A program made the translations under genes and the position numbers. From Sphingobacteriales bacterium 50-39 (GTDB lineage Bacteria; Bacteroidota; Bacteroidia; Chitinophagales; Chitinophagaceae): a stretch of 64,000 nucleotides of DNA. The notes below the pieces were generated by a model. The model was not told the origin of the DNA. It saw nothing but the letters and a program-made list of their open reading frames with translations, and made no database searches. The stretch is from NCBI GenBank assembly GCA_001898505.1, contig MKTZ01000015.1:372001-436000 (forward strand), given 5' to 3'. Every line of letters begins with the position of its first letter. Within the stretch, counting starts at the first letter, position 1. Of this stretch, positions 10,085 to 18,416 are shown piece after piece.

Positions 10085-11149
10085 TTAGTTTACCCCATTT
10101 AACTTTTTTATCAGGTTGACCTCATCCTGCCGGTAGGGCGTCCCATCCTTATGGAAAATATCATGAAACCATTCGATAGGCTGGCTTCCATCCGGCAGGG
10201 GCGTATCCCATGCATAGATAGTATTTGTTTTTCCATCTACAAAGCCCCAGTTGATCGCCGCCACATTTTCTTTTTTCAACATAGGCAGTATCGTCGAAAA
10301 ACGGCTGTTCCGGGTGCGGGCCATATATTCCGTGCAGATCAACGGCTTGCCATAGGCCTTCAACACCTCCACTACCCGGTGGTGCATCGGCAGCTCTTCA
10401 TAGTCATGATATGTGATCACATCCGAATTGGCTACCTGGAATGCATTCAGCTTCTCAAAGCTCCAATCCCAAAGACCCGCGCTGATGGGCTGGTCAGGGT
10501 TTACCGCCCGGGCCCATTCAAATACTTTGGTCAGCAGGGGCAGGGTCGAATCCTTCTTGCCGCTGTTGCCGGGCTCATTGTACAGATCCCAAAGAAGTAT
10601 ACGCCTGTCATGGGCAAAGGTCGTGAGCACATCTTTTACATACTTCTCCAGACCGGGAAAATTCGCCGCATCGGAAGAAGCTGCCTGTCCCGGGTCCTGC
10701 ATCCAGCCGGAATTGTGTATACCGGGCTTGGGCGTTGGCTGTACCCCGGCCTTGGGAACCTTATTCCAGCAATCGTCGAAAAATACGAACAGCGGTTGGA
10801 TATGATGCTTGTCTGCTATGGTCAGGAACTGATCCATCCTTTTCTTAAAGCCGGCCGGGTCCACCTTCCAGGCCACGGAATGCAGGAACACCCGCATGGT
10901 ATTGAACCCAATGCTCTCGGCCCAGCCCAGCTCCTTATCGATGGTGGCCGGATCGAATGTCTCCGCCTGCCACATTTCCAGCTGGTTGATCGCATTTGCG
11001 GGAATATAATTGGCGCCCGTCAGCCACTTATGCTGGCTGTACCAGGCATTGGCTTTTTCTGCAGACCAAACCTTACCTTGACCAAGGGCCCTTCCTCCGG
11101 TCAGTGTCAGCAATAATACGCCAACACCAAAAAACATGCTTTTCTTCAT
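10085..11149 (-). CDS. Secreted GH5-like (cellulase-family) glycoside hydrolase
   Basis: A 354-residue exported TIM-barrel hydrolase, signal peptide ending near ALGQ. The clan GH-A pattern is visible: acid/base Glu192 in DLYNEPGN at the end of strand 4 and nucleophile Glu274 in ICTEYMAR at the end of strand 7, with DDCWNK and THDYEE-like loops between (YHDYEELPMHH). Proteins of this kind are annotated as cellulase-family or 1,4-beta-xylanase-like; the real substrate cannot be told from sequence. It lies between a small secreted protein (12 bases upstream) and the LacI gene (3 bases downstream) in the polysaccharide operon. The absence of a lipobox suggests a periplasmic enzyme. Confidence 0.8.
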   Translation of the reverse strand: MKKSMFFGVGVLLLTLTGGRALGQGKVWSAEKANAWYSQHKWLTGANYIPANAINQLEMWQAETFDPATIDKELGWAESIGFNTMRVFLHSVAWKVDPAGFKKRMDQFLTIADKHHIQPLFVFFDDCWNKVPKAGVQPTPKPGIHNSGWMQDPGQAASSDAANFPGLEKYVKDVLTTFAHDRRILLWDLYNEPGNSGKKDSTLPLLTKVFEWARAVNPDQPISAGLWDWSFEKLNAFQVANSDVITYHDYEELPMHHRVVEVLKAYGKPLICTEYMARTRNSRFSTILPMLKKENVAAINWGFVDGKTNTIYAWDTPLPDGSQPIEWFHDIFHKDGTPYRQDEVNLIKKLNGVN

Positions 11150-11161
11150 AATTATTTATCG

Positions 11162-11809
11162 TTAATTTTTATCGATAGCCTGTATCAATGCTATCATATC
11201 GTCATTGCTTGAAAAATCAGTGTGATGGTCCTTAACCCAGTGGCTGATAAATTCTTTTTTAGCCGGGTATATATTGCTCAGCTGACGGACATTGCCCGCC
11301 GGACGGTACTGCCCGCCGGAAAGTATCCAGTGTTCGCGTTTGGCTACGATCTGAAATCCATCGGGCAATTTAAGGTTATACGCGCCCCCACTCTGGATCA
11401 ACGACCGTAATGTCGTGGCGGCGGCCGTATTGGAGGTCATCCCATATCCCAGATTGCTACCCTCCTCCTTTATCGAAGAACTATATTCTGCGAGCAGCGG
11501 AAAAGCACAACGGCACAACAGCTCATAAAATTTCTTGTCCCCCGGGATAAATACCCGGCCCGCGATCACCACCGAATCCACCTTTTCCGGCTCCCCCATC
11601 GCAAGGTACTTCCCTCCGTCCTCATATACCATCTCGGCCGTCAGCGTATTATAGTTCAATGACACCTCCTGCGTGGAGCCCGACTTGAAAAAGATCTTCC
11701 CTTTCTGAAATTGGTCAAACACATAATGTGTCAAATAAACACCGTCTTGTGCGACCCCTCGCATACCCAGGATAAAGACGACACCGATGAGGCAGATGAT
11801 ATGTCGCAT
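11162..11809 (-). CDS. Small secreted protein, unknown function
   Basis: A 215-residue protein with an N-terminal signal peptide (MRHIICLIGVVFILGMRGVAQ). The mature part is a predicted beta-rich domain: repeated short strands with the feel of a membrane- or envelope-associated sensor of a surface component (FFKSGSTQEVSLNYNTLTAEMVYEDGG; VDSVVIAGRVFIP). I have seen similar unnamed proteins in Bacteroidota but recall no family name. It lies 3 bases after the DUF4965 gene and 12 before the GH5-like gene, so it is translated with the operon. Nothing suggests catalysis. Confidence 0.7.
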   Translation of the reverse strand: MRHIICLIGVVFILGMRGVAQDGVYLTHYVFDQFQKGKIFFKSGSTQEVSLNYNTLTAEMVYEDGGKYLAMGEPEKVDSVVIAGRVFIPGDKKFYELLCRCAFPLLAEYSSSIKEEGSNLGYGMTSNTAAATTLRSLIQSGGAYNLKLPDGFQIVAKREHWILSGGQYRPAGNVRQLSNIYPAKKEFISHWVKDHHTDFSSNDDMIALIQAIDKN

Positions 11810-11812
11810 ACA

Positions 11813-14263
11813 CTATTTTTTAAGCTTCCCTTCCAGCACCTTAATAAAATAGCCACCTACCACGCTCCGCGCCTGGAACCCTACCTGCTTTGCATCCTCC
11901 GTCTCATGCCAGTCGCTCAACGGCACCCGGGTGGGCGTCTCCGTGGCATACAGGTACACAGGGTCGGTAATGGCTTCAAAGTCATGCTGATTATCCGTCA
12001 ATGTCGCTGTCCACATGATCCAGTCCGACTTGGTGTATCCCTTTCGGCTGTCCAGCGGAAGGCCGTATTTGTTTTGTTTGGTCAGATAGTAAGCTACCTC
12101 CTTGTCATATACTTCTTTTGGAAAAAGCCCCAGCCCCAACAGCTTGTCCCATACCATATTGTATTTCTGGCTCCAGGTGCCTTTTCCGCCAAAAGTGAGC
12201 GAATAATGATCACCGTCATCGGCCATACCCGCCCATTTTGTAGCCATATCCTTTGCCATTGCGCTATATCTATCTGCCGTATCCTTCAGCCCCATCTGAG
12301 CCGCCAGCTGGGCATAGCCGCCCAATGCTACGATGGCCTTGACGGAAAGGTTGGCATTCCGGGCAAGATGCCCCGCGAAGTCATCCGTACATAGCTGATT
12401 GGCCGGGTCAAAACCATTCTTGGCCAGATAGTCGGCCCAGGTGCTCAGTGTCTGCCAATGCTTTTTCGCAAAATCTGCATTGCCCTCTATCTTTCCGATG
12501 GCAGCCGTGAGAATGATCATATTGCCGGACTCTTCCACCGGCATGCCCTCTCCGTATGTCTGACCATTGGCCAGGGGATAGGTACCCAGATCATGCGCCG
12601 CAAAAGGTTTTGTCCATTTGCCGCTCTCGCTGAAATAAAAGACGCCATTCAACATCCCTTTCAGCAGGTCAGGATTATATACAAGGAACAAAGGCGCGGA
12701 AGGATAAGTGACATCCACCGTATTGATGGAGCCGTTGCTGAAGTTCTCCTTGGAAAGGAAAAGGAGCTCGCCCTGCGGGCTCTTCAGCAGCTTGTGCGCC
12801 GCCACGCTTTGACGATAGGTCAGCTCACAAAGCCGGGCATATTTCTCACCACCCGCCTTCAGGGCATCCGAGTACAATTGCTGATTAAAAGATACGCATT
12901 TCTTTATTACATCTCCATAGCCAGTCGAGGCGGCCGCCAGTTCCTTCTCGATGCTGGCTCCCGGCTTATCCCTCCACCAGGCCCGGAGGTCCTGGTGAAA
13001 ATATTGTATGGCATAGATATCATCATAGCCGACAAGGAATACCTGCTCCTTTGCTGCGCCGCCCACCTGTCCAAGGTTGGCTACGGTATTCAGCCAAAGA
13101 TGCTTCCCTTGCTGGCTGGGTGCAGAGCCCGCACCCGCAAAAAAACTGGCGGGCGACACTGCCGTTGAAATAGATTGAGTGATATTTTTTCCAGCCGCGG
13201 CAACATACATATACCCCCAGTCGATACGAAGATCGTCTCCTTTCTTCTTCAACACAGGCTGCTCGATGGTGCCCGCTTTCAGGATGGCAAGACCCTCCGC
13301 CGTATACTTGTCCGCACGGACCGGCTGCGCAGGGGTATTGACGGCGATGTCCGTGGATGCTCCGAAATATACCTGTACGTTGTGTTTGGCGCCATCATTA
13401 GATTGCACGCTCACCGACACATACGATACGGGTCTGGACAATTGATCCAGATCGTTGGGCAGCAGAGGGGATGTAAAGGTCAGCGAAAGGTCTATCTTGC
13501 CACAGTTGAAAGCATATTTTGTCTGTGTCGCCTGGATGGTGACACTTTTCTGTTCAGCCTCTTTCACGGCCACGGCAGTAGGGTCTACTATCTTTTCTAC
13601 AATACCCGCATCGAGCCATGCCCCACCCGCCGTATTGGCGACATGTATGGCCAGCACATTGCTGCCTGTCTTCAAAGCTTCTTTCTTCTCGCCTTCCAGG
13701 GGGATATAGATGAATTTGCCGGTCCATCCCTCGCGCTGATAGATCAACGTTCCATTGAGATATACTTCCACATTGTCGTCATGCTGCAATTTCAGGAACA
13801 ATGGCTGGGAACGGCGTCCTGCAATATTGAAGGTCCTGCGCACCCAGAGGTCTTTCGACTTCCACAGCGTACCTGCCGCACTCTCATTATCGCTAAAAGG
13901 CGCTTTGCCTCTCTTCCAACTGCCGTCGCTAAAGTCCGCGGTTTTCCAGTCCCCGGCAGGGGCCGACTCCGTATACGCCATTTCATATGCCTTCTCATCC
14001 GCCGCGGGGAGTACGGTCTTATACCCCATATCTTCCGCCCCCAGGAATCTATAGGTGAGCCCATCCACTTTCACGATACCCAGCAACGGCTGTTCTGTGC
14101 CGGTCCAGTGTTTGGTGGGTGAGGCGGTAAGACGGTCCGAAGTGGACCAGATACTGAAATAAGGATCATGTGTGATGAGAGGATAAGCCGGGGCGCGGAA
14201 ATCCTGGGCCCTTACCAAAGTGACCATAAAGAACAAGACCGTCAGAATACAAGTTTTTTTCAT
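11813..14263 (-). CDS. Secreted DUF4965/DUF1793 (GtaA-like) hydrolase
   Basis: An 816-residue exported protein. The order is signal peptide, DUF4964 (RAPAYPLITHDPYFSIWSTSDRLT...KHWTGTEQPLLGIVKVDGLTYRFLG), an inserted galactose-binding-like jelly roll at about 95-235 (DFSDGSWKRGKAPF...WVRRTFNI...LQHDDNVEVYLNG), DUF5127, then DUF4965 and DUF1793, an alpha/alpha toroid at about 460-800. Databases often name the family glutaminase A after a fungal enzyme, but in Bacteroidota the members sit in polysaccharide loci and are probably glycosidases; that is inference. The domain set is complete at the usual length. It follows the GH127/GH43 gene by 96 bases on the same strand. Confidence 0.8.
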   Translation of the reverse strand: MKKTCILTVLFFMVTLVRAQDFRAPAYPLITHDPYFSIWSTSDRLTASPTKHWTGTEQPLLGIVKVDGLTYRFLGAEDMGYKTVLPAADEKAYEMAYTESAPAGDWKTADFSDGSWKRGKAPFSDNESAAGTLWKSKDLWVRRTFNIAGRRSQPLFLKLQHDDNVEVYLNGTLIYQREGWTGKFIYIPLEGEKKEALKTGSNVLAIHVANTAGGAWLDAGIVEKIVDPTAVAVKEAEQKSVTIQATQTKYAFNCGKIDLSLTFTSPLLPNDLDQLSRPVSYVSVSVQSNDGAKHNVQVYFGASTDIAVNTPAQPVRADKYTAEGLAILKAGTIEQPVLKKKGDDLRIDWGYMYVAAAGKNITQSISTAVSPASFFAGAGSAPSQQGKHLWLNTVANLGQVGGAAKEQVFLVGYDDIYAIQYFHQDLRAWWRDKPGASIEKELAAASTGYGDVIKKCVSFNQQLYSDALKAGGEKYARLCELTYRQSVAAHKLLKSPQGELLFLSKENFSNGSINTVDVTYPSAPLFLVYNPDLLKGMLNGVFYFSESGKWTKPFAAHDLGTYPLANGQTYGEGMPVEESGNMIILTAAIGKIEGNADFAKKHWQTLSTWADYLAKNGFDPANQLCTDDFAGHLARNANLSVKAIVALGGYAQLAAQMGLKDTADRYSAMAKDMATKWAGMADDGDHYSLTFGGKGTWSQKYNMVWDKLLGLGLFPKEVYDKEVAYYLTKQNKYGLPLDSRKGYTKSDWIMWTATLTDNQHDFEAITDPVYLYATETPTRVPLSDWHETEDAKQVGFQARSVVGGYFIKVLEGKLKK

Positions 14264-14359
14264 CCGAATTGCATTTGTTTTTAGTTATCTCATGCCCTCA
14301 CGGGCCAGTTTCTTCTGCTCCGACCCGGGCCGTGTCCACGGCCCCGGGCCGGCAAATTT

Positions 14360-17300
14360 TTATCTCGAAGGCACAGGCAATGCCTCGCCATCCTTTACCG
14401 GCTCGCCAAAGACGGGCTCGCCCTGCGCATTCCAGGTAAACTTCTGCGCCCTGGGAGCCCGTGTATTTCCACAGCCCTGACCAGGCTGCGCATTTGCATG
14501 ATACAGTATCCAATTCTCCTTCCCATCCGGCGAAAGAAAAAAGGAGTTGTGCCCGGTGGCATATACCTTGTTGGCCGGGGATTGTCTGAAAACGGGACTC
14601 TCCGACTTCTTCCATGATCCAGGGTCCAGGATATCTCCCTTCCCCGTATAACGCAGCATACCCAGCGCATAATCATCCGTCCAGCAGGCGCTGGCAGAAT
14701 AAATGACAAAGAGATCATCGCCATGTACCAGCCCCTGTGGCCCCTCGTTGACATTGATATGTGGCGGATCGTCCTTGGGGTTTTTTATATCCCCTATCTT
14801 CTCCCAGCCATAGTCCGGGCCGCCGATCTTCACCCGCGGACTCTCGATAGTCAAAGGATCCTTCATCCGGGCAATATATATATCCTGCTCGCCATTCTGA
14901 TCCCCTTCCCATCCCGACCATACCATATATAGCCGTCCCTTATATTTGAAAACGTCCCCATCTATCGCCCATTTGTCAGTGGCGTCGGTGATCTTGCCTT
15001 TAAAGACCCACTCGCCCGTCATGGGGTCGGGCGAGTCGCATTCCAGCACATACAGCCGGTGCGTCTTATTATGCCCGTCATCCGCCGCGTAGTACGCGTA
15101 CCACTTCCCATCCAGGAACATCACCTCCGGCGCCCACAGGTCCCGGGAATATTCCTTGCCGGCGGGAGGAGTATAAATGACCTTGTGCTCGGCATGCCGG
15201 AGGTCGGTGATATCTTTTGTCTTCCAGAGCTCCAGACGATCGCCCATCGTATGAGTGTAATAATAATATCCATCCTTATAACAGCTGTAGGGATCGGGCC
15301 CCGAAGGCAGTAACGGATTCGTATAAGTACCTGCCCCATGTCCGTCGCCGGCTGGCCCGGCAGAAGCCTCCACCACCGGAAAGGCCGATATCCGCAGACG
15401 AGCCCCACCCATCGGCACCAGCGTCAATTCTTTCAACGGCTCGCCGGTCTCGACAGGACTCTGTGGCAATACGCCGCAAAGCCCGTATTGATCGACGGTC
15501 CAGGAAGGTATCTGCCGGCCCTTCGCCTCCAGGATGATAGGAGCGGCCGCATTGGTAAAGGGATTATTGTCGGCAGGCCATGGTCTCCTGACTACCGTAA
15601 AGGATCTGGCAAGATCGCCCGATGGGTCGAGCGCCAATCCATAGTTCCAGTCGGAGGCGGGCAGTATCTCGAAAGAAGGCCATGCACTTTCATCCGCATT
15701 TTGTTGCCAGCCCGCATCACCCTGGGCAGTTGCCCGGCTGTCCTTCCGGTTATATTTTTCATCTATCTTTAAAGAGAATCCCAGCGGTCCATAGCTGATG
15801 CTGACACTATTTTTATTCCTGTCCCAGGTCCGCAGCTTCAACGCCATCGGCAAGGTCAGCTTTATCTTATCGCCGTTCTTCCATACGTTGGACAGCCAGA
15901 TATAAGCTCCGTCACCGCTGAACTGGGCGGCCTTGCCATTAACTTCCACCTGCGCTCCCGTACACCATCCGGGTACACGCAGATACAAGGGGAAGTTGGA
16001 CGCGGTCTTTGTCATCACCGTAAACTCGACGGTCTCGTCAAAAGGATAATGTGTCTTTTCCGCTATCGACACCGTCTGTCCGGCGGCCCCTACTTTTCCA
16101 GTTATCTTTCCTTCTACATACAGTTGTGCAACCAGGCCATTGTCGGCCGTGGCCATCCAGGCATTCTCCGCATAATAGACCCATCCGGCCGCATGATTGT
16201 GCTGACAGCAACGGCTGCTGAAAGGGTTCATCATCAGAAAAGGCCCCTCGTTGGCAATACCCGGCGCGTGGTTCCGGCTGTCGCTGACAACCATATTTGG
16301 CGCGGTGAGATAACGCAGACTGCGGTAGTCGGGCATAAATGCGGCAGGGAAAGTATTGAACGCGACATCCTCGCAGTTCTCGGCCCATTTGGTGTCTCCC
16401 GTCATCTGCAGCAGGAACTGATCCGAGGTCATCTGTTCTACCATGCCACAGGTCTCCACCGCCTGACGCGGGTCGTCATATCCCTTCCGGGCGTTCTCGT
16501 CGGCCCCGAACATACCGCCGGGCGCCTGTCCATAAATATTTCTTATAAGAGCAAAATCATTATAGGTAGCATCCAGGTCCTCTTGTTTATGGCTCTGTAA
16601 ATAATAGGTGGCAGGCTCCCGGAAACACTGGGCGATATTTACATTATGCCAGTTGGGTAAATTATTTTTCTGACGCCAGTTGGCTGTATTACGATCTATC
16701 TTCGTTGCGAGGTCCAGCAGCCAGGGCTCCCCGGTATGGTTGTACAGCCAGTACACGGTCAGCATATTATCTCCTCCCCTGCTGTTTTCCCAATAATCTT
16801 CCAGGAAATGCAGATCATCAATGGACAATTCCCACCGAAAATACTTACTCATAAATTTCAGTACACGAGGGTCATGGGAATACTCATAATAAGATTGCAG
16901 GCACCACAACATAGGCATGTTCGTCCATAGGTCCCTGTTGCCATTTCGCAGCACGGCAGGGCCGAAATCTCCGTCGGGGCGTTGATTGCTCAGCACGGTA
17001 TTGATCCAGAACAAAGACTCTTTGATCATGGCGGAGTCGCGGAGCATATACCCGATATTCGCATATCCCTTCAGCCAGTAAGGCAATTCCTCCCATCCAT
17101 ACTTTCCCTTCCCATCCTTTGTCAGCCAGGCATTATCTTTCTTCGTGAGCCAGATGCTGATCTCACCCAGGTGACCGGTAAGACCCTCCCGCTGTAGCTC
17201 CAGCTGTCTCCTCAACCAGCCTCCCGGCTGAAAGGCGGTCACCGGCAGCTTGCTGAACGGCGCCCGAAGTAAGGGAGCGCGATTGCCCGTATACCACTTG

Positions 17301-17431
17301 TTATCTGTTGTAGCCGCGACGTGCTGGATCAGCTCCGCCCGAACCTGGGCCGTCGCCTTCATCTGGGCATAAGAAGACACCGATACCCAGCTGGAAATAA
17401 TAAGGACCCCGATTTTTTTCACCATAAACAT
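14360..17431 (-). CDS. Two-domain glycosidase: GH127-like (DUF1680) fused to GH43
   Basis: A 1,023-residue exported protein. Start 17431 is chosen because GGAG lies six bases upstream and it is followed by a signal peptide (MVKKIGVLIIS...SSYAQ); an in-frame upstream start only adds a non-signal tail. Numbered from that longer in-frame start (17 residues earlier), residues about 65-700 are a DUF1680/GH127-like alpha/alpha barrel. The zinc-thiolate residues known from beta-L-arabinofuranosidase HypBA1 appear as ETCGMVEQ (E343, C345) and SRCCQHN (C425, C426). After a Gly/Ala-rich linker (705-718), residues 720-1040 are a five-bladed GH43 domain with D730 (SGPDPY), WAPE, D841 (AIDGD) and E913 (NEGPQ). 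Both active sites look intact. Removal of arabinofuranose is the likeliest role. Confidence 0.85.
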   Translation of the reverse strand: MFMVKKIGVLIISSWVSVSSYAQMKATAQVRAELIQHVAATTDNKWYTGNRAPLLRAPFSKLPVTAFQPGGWLRRQLELQREGLTGHLGEISIWLTKKDNAWLTKDGKGKYGWEELPYWLKGYANIGYMLRDSAMIKESLFWINTVLSNQRPDGDFGPAVLRNGNRDLWTNMPMLWCLQSYYEYSHDPRVLKFMSKYFRWELSIDDLHFLEDYWENSRGGDNMLTVYWLYNHTGEPWLLDLATKIDRNTANWRQKNNLPNWHNVNIAQCFREPATYYLQSHKQEDLDATYNDFALIRNIYGQAPGGMFGADENARKGYDDPRQAVETCGMVEQMTSDQFLLQMTGDTKWAENCEDVAFNTFPAAFMPDYRSLRYLTAPNMVVSDSRNHAPGIANEGPFLMMNPFSSRCCQHNHAAGWVYYAENAWMATADNGLVAQLYVEGKITGKVGAAGQTVSIAEKTHYPFDETVEFTVMTKTASNFPLYLRVPGWCTGAQVEVNGKAAQFSGDGAYIWLSNVWKNGDKIKLTLPMALKLRTWDRNKNSVSISYGPLGFSLKIDEKYNRKDSRATAQGDAGWQQNADESAWPSFEILPASDWNYGLALDPSGDLARSFTVVRRPWPADNNPFTNAAAPIILEAKGRQIPSWTVDQYGLCGVLPQSPVETGEPLKELTLVPMGGARLRISAFPVVEASAGPAGDGHGAGTYTNPLLPSGPDPYSCYKDGYYYYTHTMGDRLELWKTKDITDLRHAEHKVIYTPPAGKEYSRDLWAPEVMFLDGKWYAYYAADDGHNKTHRLYVLECDSPDPMTGEWVFKGKITDATDKWAIDGDVFKYKGRLYMVWSGWEGDQNGEQDIYIARMKDPLTIESPRVKIGGPDYGWEKIGDIKNPKDDPPHINVNEGPQGLVHGDDLFVIYSASACWTDDYALGMLRYTGKGDILDPGSWKKSESPVFRQSPANKVYATGHNSFFLSPDGKENWILYHANAQPGQGCGNTRAPRAQKFTWNAQGEPVFGEPVKDGEALPVPSR

Positions 17432-17454
17432 TTTGACTCCATCGACAATAAAAG

Positions 17455-17474
17455 GGGGCGGGCATCCCCGCCCC
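17455..17474 (-). terminator. GC-rich hairpin in the leader of the GH127/GH43 gene
   Basis: Eight-base-pair perfect stem (GGGGCGGG/CCCGCCCC) with a four-base loop, 24 bases upstream of the start codon. On the minus strand it is followed by a short T-rich run (CTTTTATT), so it could be a weak terminator or an RNA-processing barrier separating the SusCD-DUF3823 genes from the enzyme genes. No termination data can be inferred from sequence alone. Confidence 0.5.
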
Positions 17475-17526
17475 ACTGGCAATTATACGAATTGAACTAC
17501 CTGCCTTACTAAAGTTACTCTAAATT

Positions 17527-17672
17527 GTGCGGGAATTGGTCTTCGGCAAAAAATAGCCCAATTCCCGCAAGCCGCTAATGTCTGAGGCCTTCGTCGGAGC
17601 TGCTTCGCCACGCTCCTCCTCGGTCGGGATCTCCGGTCCTGGACGAACCGCTGAAATCGGTTCCTGGTGTCC
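17527..17672 (+). repeat. Dispersed three-hairpin repeat, copy 1 (fullest)
   Basis: Intergenic element between the DUF3823 gene and the GH127/GH43 gene. Hairpin 1 is an 11-base-pair perfect stem (17529-17539 with 17558-17568). Hairpin 2 has stem GGAGC/GCTCC (17596-17616). Hairpin 3 has stem GAACCG/CGGTTC (17645-17663), enclosed by GGAC/GTCC. Blocks of 19, 20, 11, 11 and 11 identical bases recur in reverse orientation at 62234-62325, and a 50-base block (17576-17625) recurs with five differences at 55159-55208. It has no open reading frame of its own that I would trust. Confidence 0.85.
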
Positions 17673-17696
17673 CTCGGACAAAACCTACAGTTCCCG

Positions 17697-18398
17697 TCAA
17701 AAAGATATCTTCTGCAACGGCGAAAAGATCATGTCCTCCAATCCGGCGATCTTCAATCCTACCCGCGCATAAATATAATTTTGCGTCGGTGTCATCGAAG
17801 GAACAGCCACGCTCAGCGAAATATTATTTATATCCGTGATATTCGCGGCTGCCAGGTCCACCTTGGCGATATTGTCCCCGCCGGAAGCAAACTGGCTCTT
17901 ATTGATGTAAAGACTCACTCTCTCCACATTCTTCGCATTGGCATCCGTAATGATCTTTTCCAGTTTGCAGGTGGCCGATGCCGTACCGCCACTAACGGTG
18001 ATACTGGCACTACGGATCATGTAATAAGGCGTCACCTGCAGATTCACCGTCTGGTTCCCCTTCAGGTCGACAGTGACCGTATCCGGATTGCCGGCGGCTG
18101 TCTGCTTCCACAAAAAAGGTCCCTGCCCATTGGGGATGATGATCTTATACGTTCCATTGAAAAGCACTTGAGAATAGCTTCCATCCTGTGCGAATGTCGA
18201 GCCGATGGGCGCCACCTTTCCAAACCCATACTGGTAGATCTGAAAGGGTACCTGGTTCCTTTCTACCTGTATCGTATCGCTGTTATAAATCAGGTGGCCG
18301 GTTAATAGGGAGCTCGGAGCAGAATAGTTGTCCTTCTTGCAGGCTACTGCCGACGCAAGGGCCAGGACACCTAAAAAATATTTATAAGACATTTTCAT
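17697..18398 (-). CDS. DUF3823 lipoprotein
   Basis: A 233-residue lipoprotein with lipobox AVACKK at residues 17-22. The mature part (LTGHLIYNSDTIQVERNQVPFQIYQYG..., DGSYSQVLFNGTYKIIIP..., then NQTVNLQVTPYYMI) is the DUF3823 pattern of two immunoglobulin-like beta sandwiches. Members follow SusD in many polysaccharide loci and are thought to sit on the cell surface and help bind glycan; that role is inferred from position. It lies 18 bases after the SusD gene. Translation could begin at either of the two adjacent ATGs (18398 or 18392) without affecting the signal peptide. Confidence 0.85.
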   Translation of the reverse strand: MKMSYKYFLGVLALASAVACKKDNYSAPSSLLTGHLIYNSDTIQVERNQVPFQIYQYGFGKVAPIGSTFAQDGSYSQVLFNGTYKIIIPNGQGPFLWKQTAAGNPDTVTVDLKGNQTVNLQVTPYYMIRSASITVSGGTASATCKLEKIITDANAKNVERVSLYINKSQFASGGDNIAKVDLAAANITDINNISLSVAVPSMTPTQNYIYARVGLKIAGLEDMIFSPLQKISF

Positions 18399-18416
18399 GT
18401 TTCAATTTTTAAGACA

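Noticed and set aside
10151-11116. Plus-strand frame opposite the GH5-like gene
   Set aside because: Shadow frame without a family pattern; the minus-strand protein shows both catalytic Glu motifs.
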